38,659 bases of DNA from Chloroflexaceae bacterium (GCA_012031225.1 JAAUTZ010000030.1:1-38659), one strand, 5' to 3'. Counted from the stretch's first letter, positions 16,465 through 25,755 are shown. The notes: generated by a model from the letters alone, not told the origin. Numbers and translations: made by a program.

Positions 16465-17448
16465 CTAACGATGGAGAGCTGCGTCAATCGTGTAATCTAT
16501 ATACGTCTGGTAGATCGCCGTGTGGATTTCGCTACACTGGCGATGGATCGAGCGCAAGAAGGTGGGCATATCTTGTAGGATCTCATCCACTTGGGCGTAA
16601 TCCAGCGAAGCGCGGAGCCGCCCCGCGAGCCGTTCGGCCTGCCCTTTGCTGCGCCCGCCGGATGAACTGGCAATCGCAAGCAGGGCATTCTGGGTTTGTT
16701 CTGCCGAGAAGCGCACTGAATGCGGGAAACGGTTGTTGAGCAGCAGAAACTCGACGATACAGTCGGGGCGAATGTCTGCGGTATACACCTTGCAGTAGGC
16801 TTCAAACGCCGTACACGAGCGCAGCAAGCCGATCCACGCCAGATAATCAAGCTCGTGGGTGACTTGGAAGTAGGCTTCGAGCAGGCCGGTGATCGCGATC
16901 ATCCGCTCCAGCGAACGCCCTACCTGAATAAACTGCCAGCCTTCGCTGTGGATCATCGTCGAGTCGGTAATCCCCTGAAACAGGTGTGAGCCGTGCTTGA
17001 CCATCAAAAAGAACTTGTGCGGCTGGGTGCGCCACTGGCGGCTCTTGCTTGTCCGGCGCACTTGCAGGTAGAGCTGGTTGATCTCCTGCCACATCTCGGA
17101 GCTGATCTGCTCGCGGATTTGGCGGGCATTCTCGCGGGCGGAAGCAATGTGGCTGACAATCGCCGCATCGTTCGTCTGGTCTACCGTAAGCCAGCGGATC
17201 AGGCGAAACACATCATCTGAGGCATCGGGGTAATCGTGGATGCGGAGGCTGGCCAGCACGCGGTTCCAGCGCAAGTCGCCCGATTTGGGGGTTTCATCAA
17301 GCATCTGATCCATATTCACATCCAGCACCCGCGCCGTATGTTCAGCTCGCTCAAGATAGCGGCTCATCCAGTACATACTATCGGCAACCCGCGAGAGCGT
17401 ACCTATGGCAACGACGGCACGCGGCGCAGTGATCGCTGTTACGGTCAT
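16465..17448 (-). CDS. Alpha-E domain protein (DUF403)
   Basis: A 327-residue all-helical protein. I start it at Met 17448, preceded by GAGGA nine bases upstream; the longer frame overlaps the upstream gene. The family opening is seen in TLSRVADSMYWMSRYLERAEHTARVLDVN, a run interrupted only by its helix boundary. Later motifs are WQEINQLYLQVR, FQGITDSTMIHSEGWQFIQVGRSLERM and CTAFEAYCKVY. DUF403 proteins nearly always accompany circularly permuted ATP-grasp ligases and transglutaminases, as here. The biochemical role is unestablished; a scaffold or partner of the ligase is inferred from context. Confidence 0.93.
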   Translation of the reverse strand: MTVTAITAPRAVVAIGTLSRVADSMYWMSRYLERAEHTARVLDVNMDQMLDETPKSGDLRWNRVLASLRIHDYPDASDDVFRLIRWLTVDQTNDAAIVSHIASARENARQIREQISSEMWQEINQLYLQVRRTSKSRQWRTQPHKFFLMVKHGSHLFQGITDSTMIHSEGWQFIQVGRSLERMIAITGLLEAYFQVTHELDYLAWIGLLRSCTAFEAYCKVYTADIRPDCIVEFLLLNNRFPHSVRFSAEQTQNALLAIASSSGGRSKGQAERLAGRLRASLDYAQVDEILQDMPTFLRSIHRQCSEIHTAIYQTYIDYTIDAALHR

Positions 17449-17500
17449 GGCAACGGTTCCTCTCTGCTTCCACCAGACATTGCTGCGTTGGGGCGATCCC

Positions 17501-18970
17501 CTAATATAATACCCACGTATCTTTACTGCCACCGCCCTGCGAAGAGTTGACCACCAATGAGCCGCGCCGCAGCGCAACCCGCGTTAAGCCGCCGGGCACA
17601 ATTTGAATGTCATCGCCGTAGAGGATGTACGGGCGCAGATCTACGTGGCGCGGCGAGACGTGCCCATCAATGAAGCAGGGCGCACGCGAGAGTTGCAGCG
17701 TCGGTTGGGCGATATAGTTGCGCGGATTAGCTTTGATCGCCCGCCGGAAATCTTCGCGCTGCGTGGCGGTACTGTGGGGGCCAATGAGCATGCCATAGCC
17801 ACCGGACTCGCCCACCGCTTTGACGACTAGTTGCTCAAGGTGTTCGAGCACATACCCAAGCTGCTTCGGCTCGTGCAGCAGGTACGTCTCGACATTGCTG
17901 ATGATCGTATCCTCGCCGAGATAGTAGCGGATGATCTGCGGGATGTAGGCATACACCGCTTTGTCATCAGCAACGCCCGTGCCAATTGCATTCGCCAGCG
18001 CAACGTTACCGGCGCGGTAGGCATTCATCAAGCCGGGTGCGCCGAGAATACTATCGGGGCGGAAGGCCAGCGGATCAATGAAGTCATCATCAATGCGCCG
18101 ATAGATTACGTCAACTTGGCGCAAGCCCGCGGTGGTACGCATATAGACAATGTTGTTATGCACGACAAGATCGCGCCCCTCGACCAGCTCAATGCCCATC
18201 TGCCGCGCAAGGTAGGTATGCTCGAAGTAGGCTGAGTTATACACGCCCGGCGTGAGCAGCACAATCGTTGGATCGGTGCGGTGGGCCGGCACAAACGAAC
18301 GCAGCGTATGCAGTAGCACCTGCCCATAGTGATCTATCGGGCGCACATTGTAGCTCGTAAACAGTACCGGAAAGACGTTCTTGATCACCTGCCGATTGGC
18401 GAGCATGTAGGAGACTCCGCTCGGCACGCGCAGGTTGTCCTCTAGCACCACAAACTCGCCCGTTTCGGTGCGGATCAAATCCGTACCGACAATCGCCACA
18501 TACACCCCTTTGGGTACATTCAAGCCGACCATTTCGCGGCGGAAGTGCTTGCAGGTGTAGATCAGATCACGCGGCACAACGCCATCCTTGAAGATTTTGC
18601 CCTCGTGGTAGATGTCATTCAGAAACAGATTGATCGCCGTGATGCGTTGTTTCAGCCCCTGCTCAATCGTACTCCACTCATCGTTGGTGATGATGCGGGG
18701 CAGCAAGTCATACGGAAAGATGCGCTCGGTGCCCTGATCATCGCTGTAGACCGTGAACGTCACCCCTTGATTCAGGAAGGTCATATCTGCGGCTTGCTGA
18801 CGTTGGCGCAACGTTGCGGCAGATAGCTCAAACAGACGTTGGTACAACGTCTGGTATGGCTCACGAGGCATACCCTGTGGATCGAACATCTCATCGTAAG
18901 CCCCATCGAGGAAGTAATCAGCGAACAGGGCGAAATGGCTCTGGAGTTGGCTTATGTCGTTTACTGCCAC
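17501..18970 (-). CDS. Circularly permuted ATP-grasp protein (CP_ATPgrasp_2, DUF404/407)
   Basis: A 489-residue amide-ligase-like protein, full length for the family. The N-terminal region has FDEMFDPQG-like sequence ([16 protein letters not shown]). Further motifs are [21 protein letters not shown], the ATP-grasp segments [22 protein letters not shown] and [10 protein letters not shown], a later [13 protein letters not shown] (glycine-rich loop), and [12 protein letters not shown]. The end [10 protein letters not shown] is typical of the family. It would couple ATP to peptide or amide bond formation; the substrate is unknown. It is the first gene of a four-gene minus-strand run with alpha-E (52 bases on), transglutaminase and tatD. 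A minus-strand promoter lies about 110 bases upstream. Confidence 0.94.
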   Translation of the reverse strand: MAVNDISQLQSHFALFADYFLDGAYDEMFDPQGMPREPYQTLYQRLFELSAATLRQRQQAADMTFLNQGVTFTVYSDDQGTERIFPYDLLPRIITNDEWSTIEQGLKQRITAINLFLNDIYHEGKIFKDGVVPRDLIYTCKHFRREMVGLNVPKGVYVAIVGTDLIRTETGEFVVLEDNLRVPSGVSYMLANRQVIKNVFPVLFTSYNVRPIDHYGQVLLHTLRSFVPAHRTDPTIVLLTPGVYNSAYFEHTYLARQMGIELVEGRDLVVHNNIVYMRTTAGLRQVDVIYRRIDDDFIDPLAFRPDSILGAPGLMNAYRAGNVALANAIGTGVADDKAVYAYIPQIIRYYLGEDTIISNVETYLLHEPKQLGYVLEHLEQLVVKAVGESGGYGMLIGPHSTATQREDFRRAIKANPRNYIAQPTLQLSRAPCFIDGHVSPRHVDLRPYILYGDDIQIVPGGLTRVALRRGSLVVNSSQGGGSKDTWVLY

Positions 18971-19081
18971 AGCGTGTACTATCTTTATTCAAAGCGGCAT
19001 CTACCCGATGCGATTGAGCGGTGCAGGGTAGGGCGGTTTCGGCAACCAGAACATTTCGCGGTTTTAGAAATGCTTAGATGT

Positions 19082-19109
19082 ATTATAGCATAGACGGTCC
19101 CGATCAAGA
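19082..19109 (-). promoter_or_regulatory. Promoter of the ATP-grasp operon
   Basis: Read on the minus strand: TCTTGA (19104-19109), a 16-base spacer ending TGC, and TATAAT (19082-19087). It is interleaved back to back with the trkA promoter. Confidence 0.6.
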
Positions 19110-19114
19110 TTGGA

Positions 19115-19143
19115 TTGAGTCACTAGACTACATCGGCTATAAT
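19115..19143 (+). promoter_or_regulatory. Promoter of trkA-trkH
   Basis: TTGAGT (19115-19120), a 17-base spacer and a perfect TATAAT (19138-19143), 41 bases before the trkA start. Confidence 0.7.
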
Positions 19144-19183
19144 ATGGATTGTCCGAACAACACCCACACAGCAAGGGGAACCG

Positions 19184-19855
19184 ATGGCACGCCAGAATGG
19201 ACGACAACAAGAATTTGCCGTGATTGGACTAGGGCGGTTTGGCTTGAGCCTTGCCACCACCCTCGTTGAGCGGGGCTACTATGTACTGGGCATAGACCGT
19301 GAGCGCGACATTATCCAGCACGCAGCGGATGTGATTACGCAAGTGGTGGCCCTTGATGCTACCGATGAGAATGCGCTACGGGCAGTAGACATCGGCTCGT
19401 TTGATACGGTGATTGTAGCGATTGGCGAGAACTTCGAGTGCAACATTATGGCAACTGTCGCCTCGAAAAGTTTAGGGGTTCGCCGCGTGGTCTGCAAAGC
19501 CCGCACCGAACGGCAGCGCGACATTCTGCTGCGGGTGGGTGCGGATCATGTCGTCCTGCCCGAACACGAAGCTGGGCAACGCCTCGCGTATGTCCTCACC
19601 GGGCCCAACTTCCTCGATCAGATTGAGCTGGAGCCGGGCATCAGCATCACCGAGATCCGCGTGCCCAAAACGATGGTCGGCGAGACTCTGCTCGAATCCG
19701 ACCTGCGCCGCCGCTACGGAGTGACGCTGCTGGTTGTGAAGCACGGCAAGACGCTGGTGGTGCTGCCCGCTACCGATTATGTCTTTCAGGAGGAGGACCT
19801 GCTTGTGGTGATCGGCACCAACGAAGATATTGGCAGACTAAGTGAGACAAACTAG
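19184..19855 (+). CDS. trkA: Potassium uptake regulatory subunit TrkA/KtrA
   Basis: A cytoplasmic gating subunit of a K+ channel-transporter, 223 residues, the KtrA/single-RCK size. The RCK_N Rossmann domain begins FAVIGLGRFGLSLA, with the acidic ribose ligand in VLGIDRE. GSFDTVIVAIGENFECNI and VVCKARTERQRDIL follow. HVVLPEHEAGQRLA marks the hinge. The RCK_C domain (ISITEIRVPKTMVGETL to EEDLLVVIGTNEDI) binds a regulatory ligand. AAGGGGAA precedes the ATG. It lies eight bases before the membrane subunit gene. Confidence 0.95.
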   Translation: MARQNGRQQEFAVIGLGRFGLSLATTLVERGYYVLGIDRERDIIQHAADVITQVVALDATDENALRAVDIGSFDTVIVAIGENFECNIMATVASKSLGVRRVVCKARTERQRDILLRVGADHVVLPEHEAGQRLAYVLTGPNFLDQIELEPGISITEIRVPKTMVGETLLESDLRRRYGVTLLVVKHGKTLVVLPATDYVFQEEDLLVVIGTNEDIGRLSETN

Positions 19856-19863
19856 GCACACGT

Positions 19864-21249
19864 ATGACAACCCCTGAACGGTCTGGGTTATCCCGCAGCA
19901 ACACGCGCCAACGCCCCTTCCGCCGCCCAATCCCTGCTCCACTCCGCATCATCGGTGGGCTAGCCCTGATGATTGTCATTGGCACACTGCTGCTGTTGCT
20001 ACCGGGCGTGAGTACGGGCACCCGGCTCACGCCGATGGAAGCCGCATTTACCGCAACCTCCGCGCTGAGTGTTACTGGGCTTTCGATCATCACTCCCGCC
20101 ACTGACCTGACGCTGTTTGGGCAGATCATCCTGCTGCTGCTGATCCAGCTCGGCGGGGTTGGCTTTATGGTCACAGCCACGGTTGCCTTCTGGATGCTAG
20201 GGCGGCGCGTCTCGCTCCCTCAACGGCTCGCCCTGAGCGACTCGCTGGGCTTGATTATGCCCGGCGCAATCCTCACGCTGACACGCCAAGTGATGCTGAC
20301 GGTGCTGGCGATTGAAGGCATCGGCGCGTTGCTGCTGTGGCTGCACTGGCGCGATGAGCTAGGCCCCCAGCAGGCAATCTTCTATGCTATCTTCCACGCC
20401 ATCTCGGCCTTCTGCAATGCGGGCTTCGATCTCTTCGGCGGGCTGCCTGAATATCCGCAGGGCATCCCCAACGATAACTTGACGCTCACCCTCCTTGCCG
20501 CGTTGATCTTCATCGGCGGCTTGGGTATCCCTGTGCTAGGCGACCTGCTGACCTACCATACCGGCCGGCAGATCAGCCTGCACACGCGCCTGACCTTGAT
20601 GGTGGTGGTATCGCTAAACTGCGCGGGCGGCTTGGCCATCTTCCTTGCCGAGCAGGGCGAGGGACGCATCCTGCATGCCGAGCCGTGGTATCGGCAGCTG
20701 CTGCTGGCCTTCTTCCAAGCCATCTCCACCCGCACCGCTGGCTTTTCCGGCATCCAACCGCTTGATGCAATGTCGCCCGCATCCGAGCTGGTGATGGTCA
20801 CGCTGATGTTCATTGGCGCGGCTCCCGCCTCGATGGGTGGCGGGATCACTACTGGCACGTTCGTAGTCCTGACACTGGCACTGTGGGCTTACGCGCAGGG
20901 CTTGCCCACGGCCCAGATTGGCGGGCGCAAGATTGCCCCCGATATGGTGCGGAAAGCCTCGGCCGTGCTGACGATTGCCCTGTTTGCGGTGCTGCTGGCA
21001 ACGTGGCTGATCCTGATGACCAACCCGACTGCGCCGCTCGATCTGGTGGTGTTTGAAGTCGTCTCCGCTTTTGCGACGTGCGGGCTAACGCTGGCGTTCA
21101 CGAGTGAGCTAAATACCTTCGGGCAGCTGGTGATTATGGTCATGATGTTCTGGGGCCGGCTCGGCGCACTCACGATCATTCTAGGGCTAGCGCAGCTGCG
21201 CCACCAGCAGCTCTACGAATACCCAGAAGCGCAGATTCTGATCGGGTAG
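19864..21249 (+). CDS. trkH: Potassium transporter membrane subunit TrkH/KtrB
   Basis: A 461-residue K+ translocating subunit with four repeated membrane-pore-membrane units. The first hydrophobic helices (IGGLALMIVIGTLLLLLPG) lead to the pore loop AAFTATSALSVTGLSI. The second pore region has AISAFCNAGFDLF, the third FQAISTRTAGFSG, and the fourth SAFATCGLTLAF. Each carries the selectivity-filter glycine (VTG, NAG, TAG, TCG). Length and partner match the KtrAB type. A basic, cytoplasmic N-terminus of about 25 residues precedes helix one. The ribosome site is weak, consistent with coupling to trkA. Confidence 0.95.
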   Translation: MTTPERSGLSRSNTRQRPFRRPIPAPLRIIGGLALMIVIGTLLLLLPGVSTGTRLTPMEAAFTATSALSVTGLSIITPATDLTLFGQIILLLLIQLGGVGFMVTATVAFWMLGRRVSLPQRLALSDSLGLIMPGAILTLTRQVMLTVLAIEGIGALLLWLHWRDELGPQQAIFYAIFHAISAFCNAGFDLFGGLPEYPQGIPNDNLTLTLLAALIFIGGLGIPVLGDLLTYHTGRQISLHTRLTLMVVVSLNCAGGLAIFLAEQGEGRILHAEPWYRQLLLAFFQAISTRTAGFSGIQPLDAMSPASELVMVTLMFIGAAPASMGGGITTGTFVVLTLALWAYAQGLPTAQIGGRKIAPDMVRKASAVLTIALFAVLLATWLILMTNPTAPLDLVVFEVVSAFATCGLTLAFTSELNTFGQLVIMVMMFWGRLGALTIILGLAQLRHQQLYEYPEAQILIG

Positions 21250-21289
21250 CGCAAGGGGCAATGTGGAACGGTTCTATGCCATGTCGCAT

Positions 21290-21304
21290 CAGGTGTGGTA
21301 GAAT
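21290..21304 (+). promoter_or_regulatory. lpdA promoter, extended -10 with CAGGTGTG element
   Basis: CAGGTGTGGTAGAAT is an extended -10 (TGG-TAGAAT, 21299-21304) about 90 bases before lpdA. It matches the rpsR and rho-upstream elements at 13 of 15 positions or better. Confidence 0.5.
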
Positions 21305-21394
21305 TTGCGTGGAACCCGCCGTAAGCACAGGTGCGGCGGCTGATCCAGATCGCATCACTGGTGGCGCGATCAACAGCCTTGAAAGGACAAGCGT

Positions 21395-22801
21395 GTGAGC
21401 GAGACAAGGTACGATGTGATTATTATAGGTTCCGGCCCCGGCGGCTACGTCGCGGCCGTGCGGGCCGGACAGTTGGGGCTGAAAACGGCTGTAGTGGAAA
21501 AACAGGCTTTAGGTGGGGTGTGTCTGAATGTTGGGTGCATCCCTACCAAAGCCCTGCTCCACAGTGCCGACCTGCTCGAAGAACTCAAAGAGAGTAAGAA
21601 ATTTGGGGTGACTGTCGGCGATGTGACGTTCGATCTGGGCGGGGCAATGAAGCACAAGCAGACGGTGGTGCGCCAGAGTACGCAGGGCGTGGCGTTCTTG
21701 ATGAAGAAAAACAAGATTGATGTGATCGAGGGCTGGGGCACCCTCGCGGGAGCCAACAGCGTCAAGGTTGCGCTGAGTAGCGGCGGCGAGCAGGTGCTTG
21801 AGGCAACCACCATTATCCTCGCAGTGGGCGCACACCCGCGTGAGCTACCCCACATCAAGTTTGACCACGAGCGCATCCTCTCCTCCACCGATATGCTCAA
21901 CCTGACGGAAGTGCCGAAGAGCCTGCTGGTGGTGGGAGCCGGAGCGATTGGGGTTGAGTTTGCTTCGATGTTCCGCTCGTTTGGCTCAGAAGTGACCATT
22001 GTCGAGGCTCTGCCGCGTATCGTGCCGCTCGAAGACGAGGAAGTCAGTGCCGAACTGACGAAGGTGTTCAAGAAGCGCGGGATCACCGTGATGGCCGGTG
22101 CAAAGCTGAACGGAGCCGAGAACAACGGCGATCATGTGCTTGCCCGTGTGACTGATAGCAGCGGCAAAGACGTAGAGCTACGGGTCGAGCGCATGCTGCT
22201 CGGCATTGGCATTGCCCCCAACACCAGCGGCATTGGGCTAGCGGAAGTCGGCATCACGCTCGATCAGCGCGGCTTCATCGAGGTGGATGAGTACCTCCGC
22301 ACCAGTGTGCCCAACATCTACGCGATTGGCGATTGCATCGTGACCCCGTGGCTGGCCCACGTTGCGAGTGCAGAGGGCATTATGGTGGTGGAGCATGCGG
22401 CGGGGCATCACGTCCAGCCGATCAACTACACCAAGATTCCGGGCTGCACCTACTGCTACCCCGAAATTGCCAGCGTCGGCTTGACCGAAGCCAAAGCCCG
22501 CGAGCAGGGCTACGAAGTCAAGGTGGGCAAGTTCCCCTTCTCGGCCAATGGCAAGGCCCGCATTCTCGGCGATACCATCGGCTTCATCAAGATCGTGGCG
22601 GATGCCAAATACGATGAGGTGCTAGGGGTGCATATGATTGGCCCCCGCGTGACCGAGATGATCAGCGAAGGCGGGATCGCCCTCTCGCACGAAGCCACCG
22701 GCGAGAGCATGATGCACACCGTCCACGCCCACCCGACGCTGTACGAGGCGATTGGTGAAGCGGCCCACGCGACGGTACACGGCGCAGCTATCCATATCTA
22801 G
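21395..22801 (+). CDS. lpdA: Dihydrolipoyl dehydrogenase (E3)
   Basis: An FAD disulfide oxidoreductase that reoxidises dihydrolipoamide in 2-oxoacid dehydrogenase or glycine cleavage complexes. It has 468 residues and a GTG start with AAAGGA upstream. The FAD motif is IIGSGPGGYVAA (10-21). The redox pair is Cys43/Cys48 in GGVCLNVGCIPTK. The NAD-binding motif is VVGAGAIGVEFASMF, and the second FAD motif is IYAIGDC. The dimer-interface catalytic pair is HAHPTLYEAIGE (His and Glu). No E1 or E2 genes are adjacent. A strong terminator follows. Confidence 0.96.
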   Translation: MSETRYDVIIIGSGPGGYVAAVRAGQLGLKTAVVEKQALGGVCLNVGCIPTKALLHSADLLEELKESKKFGVTVGDVTFDLGGAMKHKQTVVRQSTQGVAFLMKKNKIDVIEGWGTLAGANSVKVALSSGGEQVLEATTIILAVGAHPRELPHIKFDHERILSSTDMLNLTEVPKSLLVVGAGAIGVEFASMFRSFGSEVTIVEALPRIVPLEDEEVSAELTKVFKKRGITVMAGAKLNGAENNGDHVLARVTDSSGKDVELRVERMLLGIGIAPNTSGIGLAEVGITLDQRGFIEVDEYLRTSVPNIYAIGDCIVTPWLAHVASAEGIMVVEHAAGHHVQPINYTKIPGCTYCYPEIASVGLTEAKAREQGYEVKVGKFPFSANGKARILGDTIGFIKIVADAKYDEVLGVHMIGPRVTEMISEGGIALSHEATGESMMHTVHAHPTLYEAIGEAAHATVHGAAIHI

Positions 22802-22839
22802 GGCAACCGCGAGTGGGATAAAGGCGCGCAAGGATACAG

Positions 22840-22863
22840 GGGGTAGCGGCGTGCTACCCCTTT
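22840..22863 (+). terminator. Intrinsic terminator of lpdA
   Basis: GGGGTAGC (22840-22847) and GCTACCCC (22853-22860) pair perfectly around a five-base loop, followed by TTT. It lies 39 bases after the lpdA stop. Confidence 0.75.
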
Positions 22864-22907
22864 GTGCTAGGCGCGGCAGCGGATACGCATAGCATGGGGG
22901 CGCGGCG

Positions 22908-23528
22908 ATGTGGCTGATCGAATATCTCAGCGAGACCGAACTTGACCTGACTTCTGGACTTGGCTTGGTGATTGCACTGATCGCACTGATCTTTGCCTTG
23001 TATCAGTATCGGCAAGGGCAACGCTGGACCGCGATTGAATTTGTCTCAGCCGAGATCAAAGAGTTCCTCGAAAACCAAGATGTGCGGAATACCATGATTA
23101 TGCTGGACTACAGCCTCGCCCCGATCACTGTGACGAACGTGAGCGATGGCGAACTCCGTAGCGAGCGGGTGATGATCAACGACGCGATGGTCATCACCGC
23201 GCTGATCCCGCGCTTTCAGCAGGATAAGATGATCGGCATCAACGAACACATCCGCCGTTCGTTCGAGGTCTTCTTTGATTATCTCGCCCAGTTTGAACAC
23301 TACATCAATGCGTCGGGCTTGCTGCGCTACGAGGATTTTCAGCCCTACCTCAGCTACTGGCTGAAGCTGCTCTCGGCGGAGGACAACCAGCGCAAATCGC
23401 CGGAGTATGTGCGCCAGCTGCACATCTTCCTTGAGGCGTATGAGTACCAATCGGTGCTGCGCCTGATCCGCCGCAACGAGGAGTACAACCGCCGCCAGCA
23501 CCGCCGCCAGCGGCGGCAGGGTGGGTAG
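22908..23528 (+). CDS. Membrane-anchored hypothetical protein (DUF4760-like)
   Basis: A 206-residue protein with one N-terminal transmembrane helix (about 18-36, LGLVIALIALIFALYQY), then a cytoplasmic helical domain. It begins YRQGQRWTAIEFVSAEIKEF and continues with DVRNTMIMLDYSLAPI. The topology and this RW-x-x-x-EF-x-x-x-x-I-x-x-F pattern resemble DUF4760, but I hold that assignment loosely. It ends with a basic tail rich in Arg and Gln (RRQHRRQRRQ). No function is known. It stands alone between lpdA and the HerA-like gene, each of which has its own signals. Confidence 0.7.
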   Translation: MWLIEYLSETELDLTSGLGLVIALIALIFALYQYRQGQRWTAIEFVSAEIKEFLENQDVRNTMIMLDYSLAPITVTNVSDGELRSERVMINDAMVITALIPRFQQDKMIGINEHIRRSFEVFFDYLAQFEHYINASGLLRYEDFQPYLSYWLKLLSAEDNQRKSPEYVRQLHIFLEAYEYQSVLRLIRRNEEYNRRQHRRQRRQGG

Positions 23529-23681
23529 GTGCATTCCTGTCTATGGAACGTAGAGACAACCTTCTTGCCAAGCATACTCCAAATCAAAACACATGTCCTA
23601 TAATCTGATATTGTTTTACGCTCGCCACCCCACCTGTGTCGGGTTTCATGCGCCGCTAAGATATATCGCCCCTACGACAAC

Positions 23682-23710
23682 TTGCCGAATTGGAAAACTG
23701 ATGCTATACT
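23682..23710 (+). promoter_or_regulatory. Promoter of the HerA-like ATPase gene
   Basis: TTGCCG (23682-23687), a 17-base spacer ending TGC, and TATACT (23705-23710), 73 bases before the start. Another TATAAT at 23596-23601 lacks a good -35. Confidence 0.65.
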
Positions 23711-23782
23711 GCCATATGTGTTCGGCATCTTTGTGCGAAACATCGGTGTCGCTAAATCAAGCAGCACGGAGGCAGGCTAGCG

Positions 23783-25531
23783 ATGGATAAAATTATCCGC
23801 TACCCGATTGCAGTGATTGGCTCGCCCAATAGCACGACCACCTTTACGGTAGATATTCTTGAAACCGCCCGTGATCGCGCCCTCGATCATGCGTGGGTTA
23901 CATTTGAGGTGATTGAACGCTTCAATGGCAAAGCCTATCGCAAGCGGGCGTTATGCCAACTCGGTGGCATTGTCACCCGCAATCGCTGGCACGAAGACCC
24001 GGTGATCCGCGCCGTGATTAAACATCAAGGGGCAATCCCCGCGCTGAGTGGCGAAAGCGACCTGACCAGTGCCCAACTCACGGCACTGGGTGTGTTCCTG
24101 CTCGACGATCAGGGGTATGTGCGCCGCCGTACCACGCTCTCAATCCCGCCCCCAAGTGGCACGCCCGTCTACCCCGCCGATGCCGAAGCCCTGCAAGAAT
24201 TGGTGCATACCGAGCCGGGCATCTTCTACGCCGGGCAATCGCCGGGCGATGGCTTGCCGGTGCCCCTCACGCTGCGGCACTTCGGCAAAACCGAAGAAGG
24301 CGGCTTCGGCGAAGCCGTGATGCTCGGTATTTTCGGGCAGACGCGCAGCGGCAAAAGTATCCTCGCCGCGCAGCTCCTCGCGGGCTTTGCCGCCAATCCG
24401 AGTATGGGCTTGCTGATCCTCGATCCGCAGGGCGAATTTGGGCAAGATCGGTTTGCGGCGGGCGATCATCGCGTAGATTTCAGCATCCGGCGCATGCTCG
24501 GTGCGCTGCAACACCGGCGCGAGATCATCGTCACCAACACCAACGAAGTCGCCCTCGAAGGCACAGAAGCCTTCACCGAGATGCTACGGCGGGCGAGCTT
24601 CTTTGCCACGCTCGGCTTTAAGGGGCACAACAAAGAGCGCGAGGCAAGCGAGCGGCTGGCAACAATCCTGAGCGAACTGCACGACAGCAACGGCAAACAC
24701 CGCCCGATCCGCGATCTGCGCGGAAGCGACCTGCCCGGCTTGGTGCGCGATCTCGCTAAGTTTGCCGATGTAATCTATGCCACGCGGCCCGGCACCACGC
24801 CCGGCGAAGGGCAACGTGCGCTGGATGTCCTTGCCCGTTACCAGCTCGACGAATTGCGCCTCAAGCGGGTGTGGGGCGAAACCTTGAACGCCTTCCGCAC
24901 CGATGACGGGCGCACCCCCCTCTCAACGCTGATCCAGCAAGTTCTCACCGAACGCGCCGTCGTGGTGCTGTCCTTCGCGCAAGAGGGCGGTAAACACGAT
25001 GTCCCCTACTTCCTGCTCAATGAAATCCTCACACGCCTGCGCCATGTGATCCACCGCAGCTTCCAGCACGGACAAACCAGCAATGCGCTCGTGCTGCTCG
25101 ATGAAGCCCACCTGTTTGCGGGCGAACACGCCAACGATACCGCCGATGGCAGCCGCACGCGCACGATGCTCGCGCAGAGCGTGCGGATGACTGGCAAGTA
25201 CGGCGTGGGCTGGTTCTTTGTGACGCAGACGTTGCACGACTTCGACAAGACAATCCTGCGCCAGCTCCAAGTCAAAATCTTTGGGCAGGGCTTCAAAGTC
25301 GGAGCCGACCGTGAATACGTGCAGACTGAATTGGGCACCGAAGGATTCACCCGCTATTGCTCGCTGCCTGACCCCAAACGCACTGGCCGCTACACCTTCA
25401 TGATCACAGGGCCAATTGTTGCGCTCGGCTCGCTCGGCACACCGCTCGTATTGCAGAGCTTTCGTTCGGGAATGGACCTTGTGCATGCCAACCCGCGCTG
25501 CTTCGCGTCCATCGAGCTAACCGTATCGTGA
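23783..25531 (+). CDS. HerA-like ATPase (DUF87, FtsK/HerA superfamily)
   Basis: A 582-residue DNA-translocase-type ATPase. An N-terminal beta-rich, HAS-barrel-like region (about 1-80) precedes the P-loop GIFGQTRSGKSILAAQLL (about 183-200). The strand LLILDPQGEFG (about 210-220) is the usual HerA motif following the P-loop. Walker B is NALVLLDEAHLFAGEH (about 433-448), then VGWFFVTQTLHDFDKTILRQLQ with sensor and arginine-finger positions. HerA normally works with the nuclease NurA; none is present. The next gene, 343 bases on, encodes a PHP phosphoesterase with an AlbA_2 domain. GGAGG precedes the ATG by nine bases. A DNA motor in repair or defence is inferred. Confidence 0.88.
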   Translation: MDKIIRYPIAVIGSPNSTTTFTVDILETARDRALDHAWVTFEVIERFNGKAYRKRALCQLGGIVTRNRWHEDPVIRAVIKHQGAIPALSGESDLTSAQLTALGVFLLDDQGYVRRRTTLSIPPPSGTPVYPADAEALQELVHTEPGIFYAGQSPGDGLPVPLTLRHFGKTEEGGFGEAVMLGIFGQTRSGKSILAAQLLAGFAANPSMGLLILDPQGEFGQDRFAAGDHRVDFSIRRMLGALQHRREIIVTNTNEVALEGTEAFTEMLRRASFFATLGFKGHNKEREASERLATILSELHDSNGKHRPIRDLRGSDLPGLVRDLAKFADVIYATRPGTTPGEGQRALDVLARYQLDELRLKRVWGETLNAFRTDDGRTPLSTLIQQVLTERAVVVLSFAQEGGKHDVPYFLLNEILTRLRHVIHRSFQHGQTSNALVLLDEAHLFAGEHANDTADGSRTRTMLAQSVRMTGKYGVGWFFVTQTLHDFDKTILRQLQVKIFGQGFKVGADREYVQTELGTEGFTRYCSLPDPKRTGRYTFMITGPIVALGSLGTPLVLQSFRSGMDLVHANPRCFASIELTVS

Positions 25532-25651
25532 GCCGGGCTGCGACAAAGCCTGTGCAATCCGCACCGCACTGCTTTGCGGGATTCGGCACAATGACCCAAA
25601 ATAAGCTATAATAGCACTATACAATCTACGTTCCTAAGTGCGCCGCATAAG

Positions 25652-25680
25652 TTGTCATGCAGCGTGCTTTGCGGTATGAT
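25652..25680 (+). promoter_or_regulatory. Promoter of the PHP-AlbA_2 gene
   Basis: TTGTCA (25652-25657), a 17-base spacer and TATGAT (25675-25680), 195 bases before the start codon. A further TATAAT at 25607-25612 lacks a well-spaced -35. The rest of the 25532-25874 gap has no gene. Confidence 0.55.
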
Positions 25681-25735
25681 AAAGGAAATACACCACCTGC
25701 ACTGCACCCAACCAGAACGCCAAGAGAGAAGAGGG

Positions 25736-25755
25736 GCATAGCTGGTTAGCTATGC
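25736..25755. promoter_or_regulatory. Perfect inverted repeat in the PHP gene leader
   Basis: GCATAGCT, GGTT, AGCTATGC form an 8-bp stem and four-base loop, 55 bases after the -10 in the long untranslated leader. It could be an operator or leader hairpin; there is no T-tract. Confidence 0.45.
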
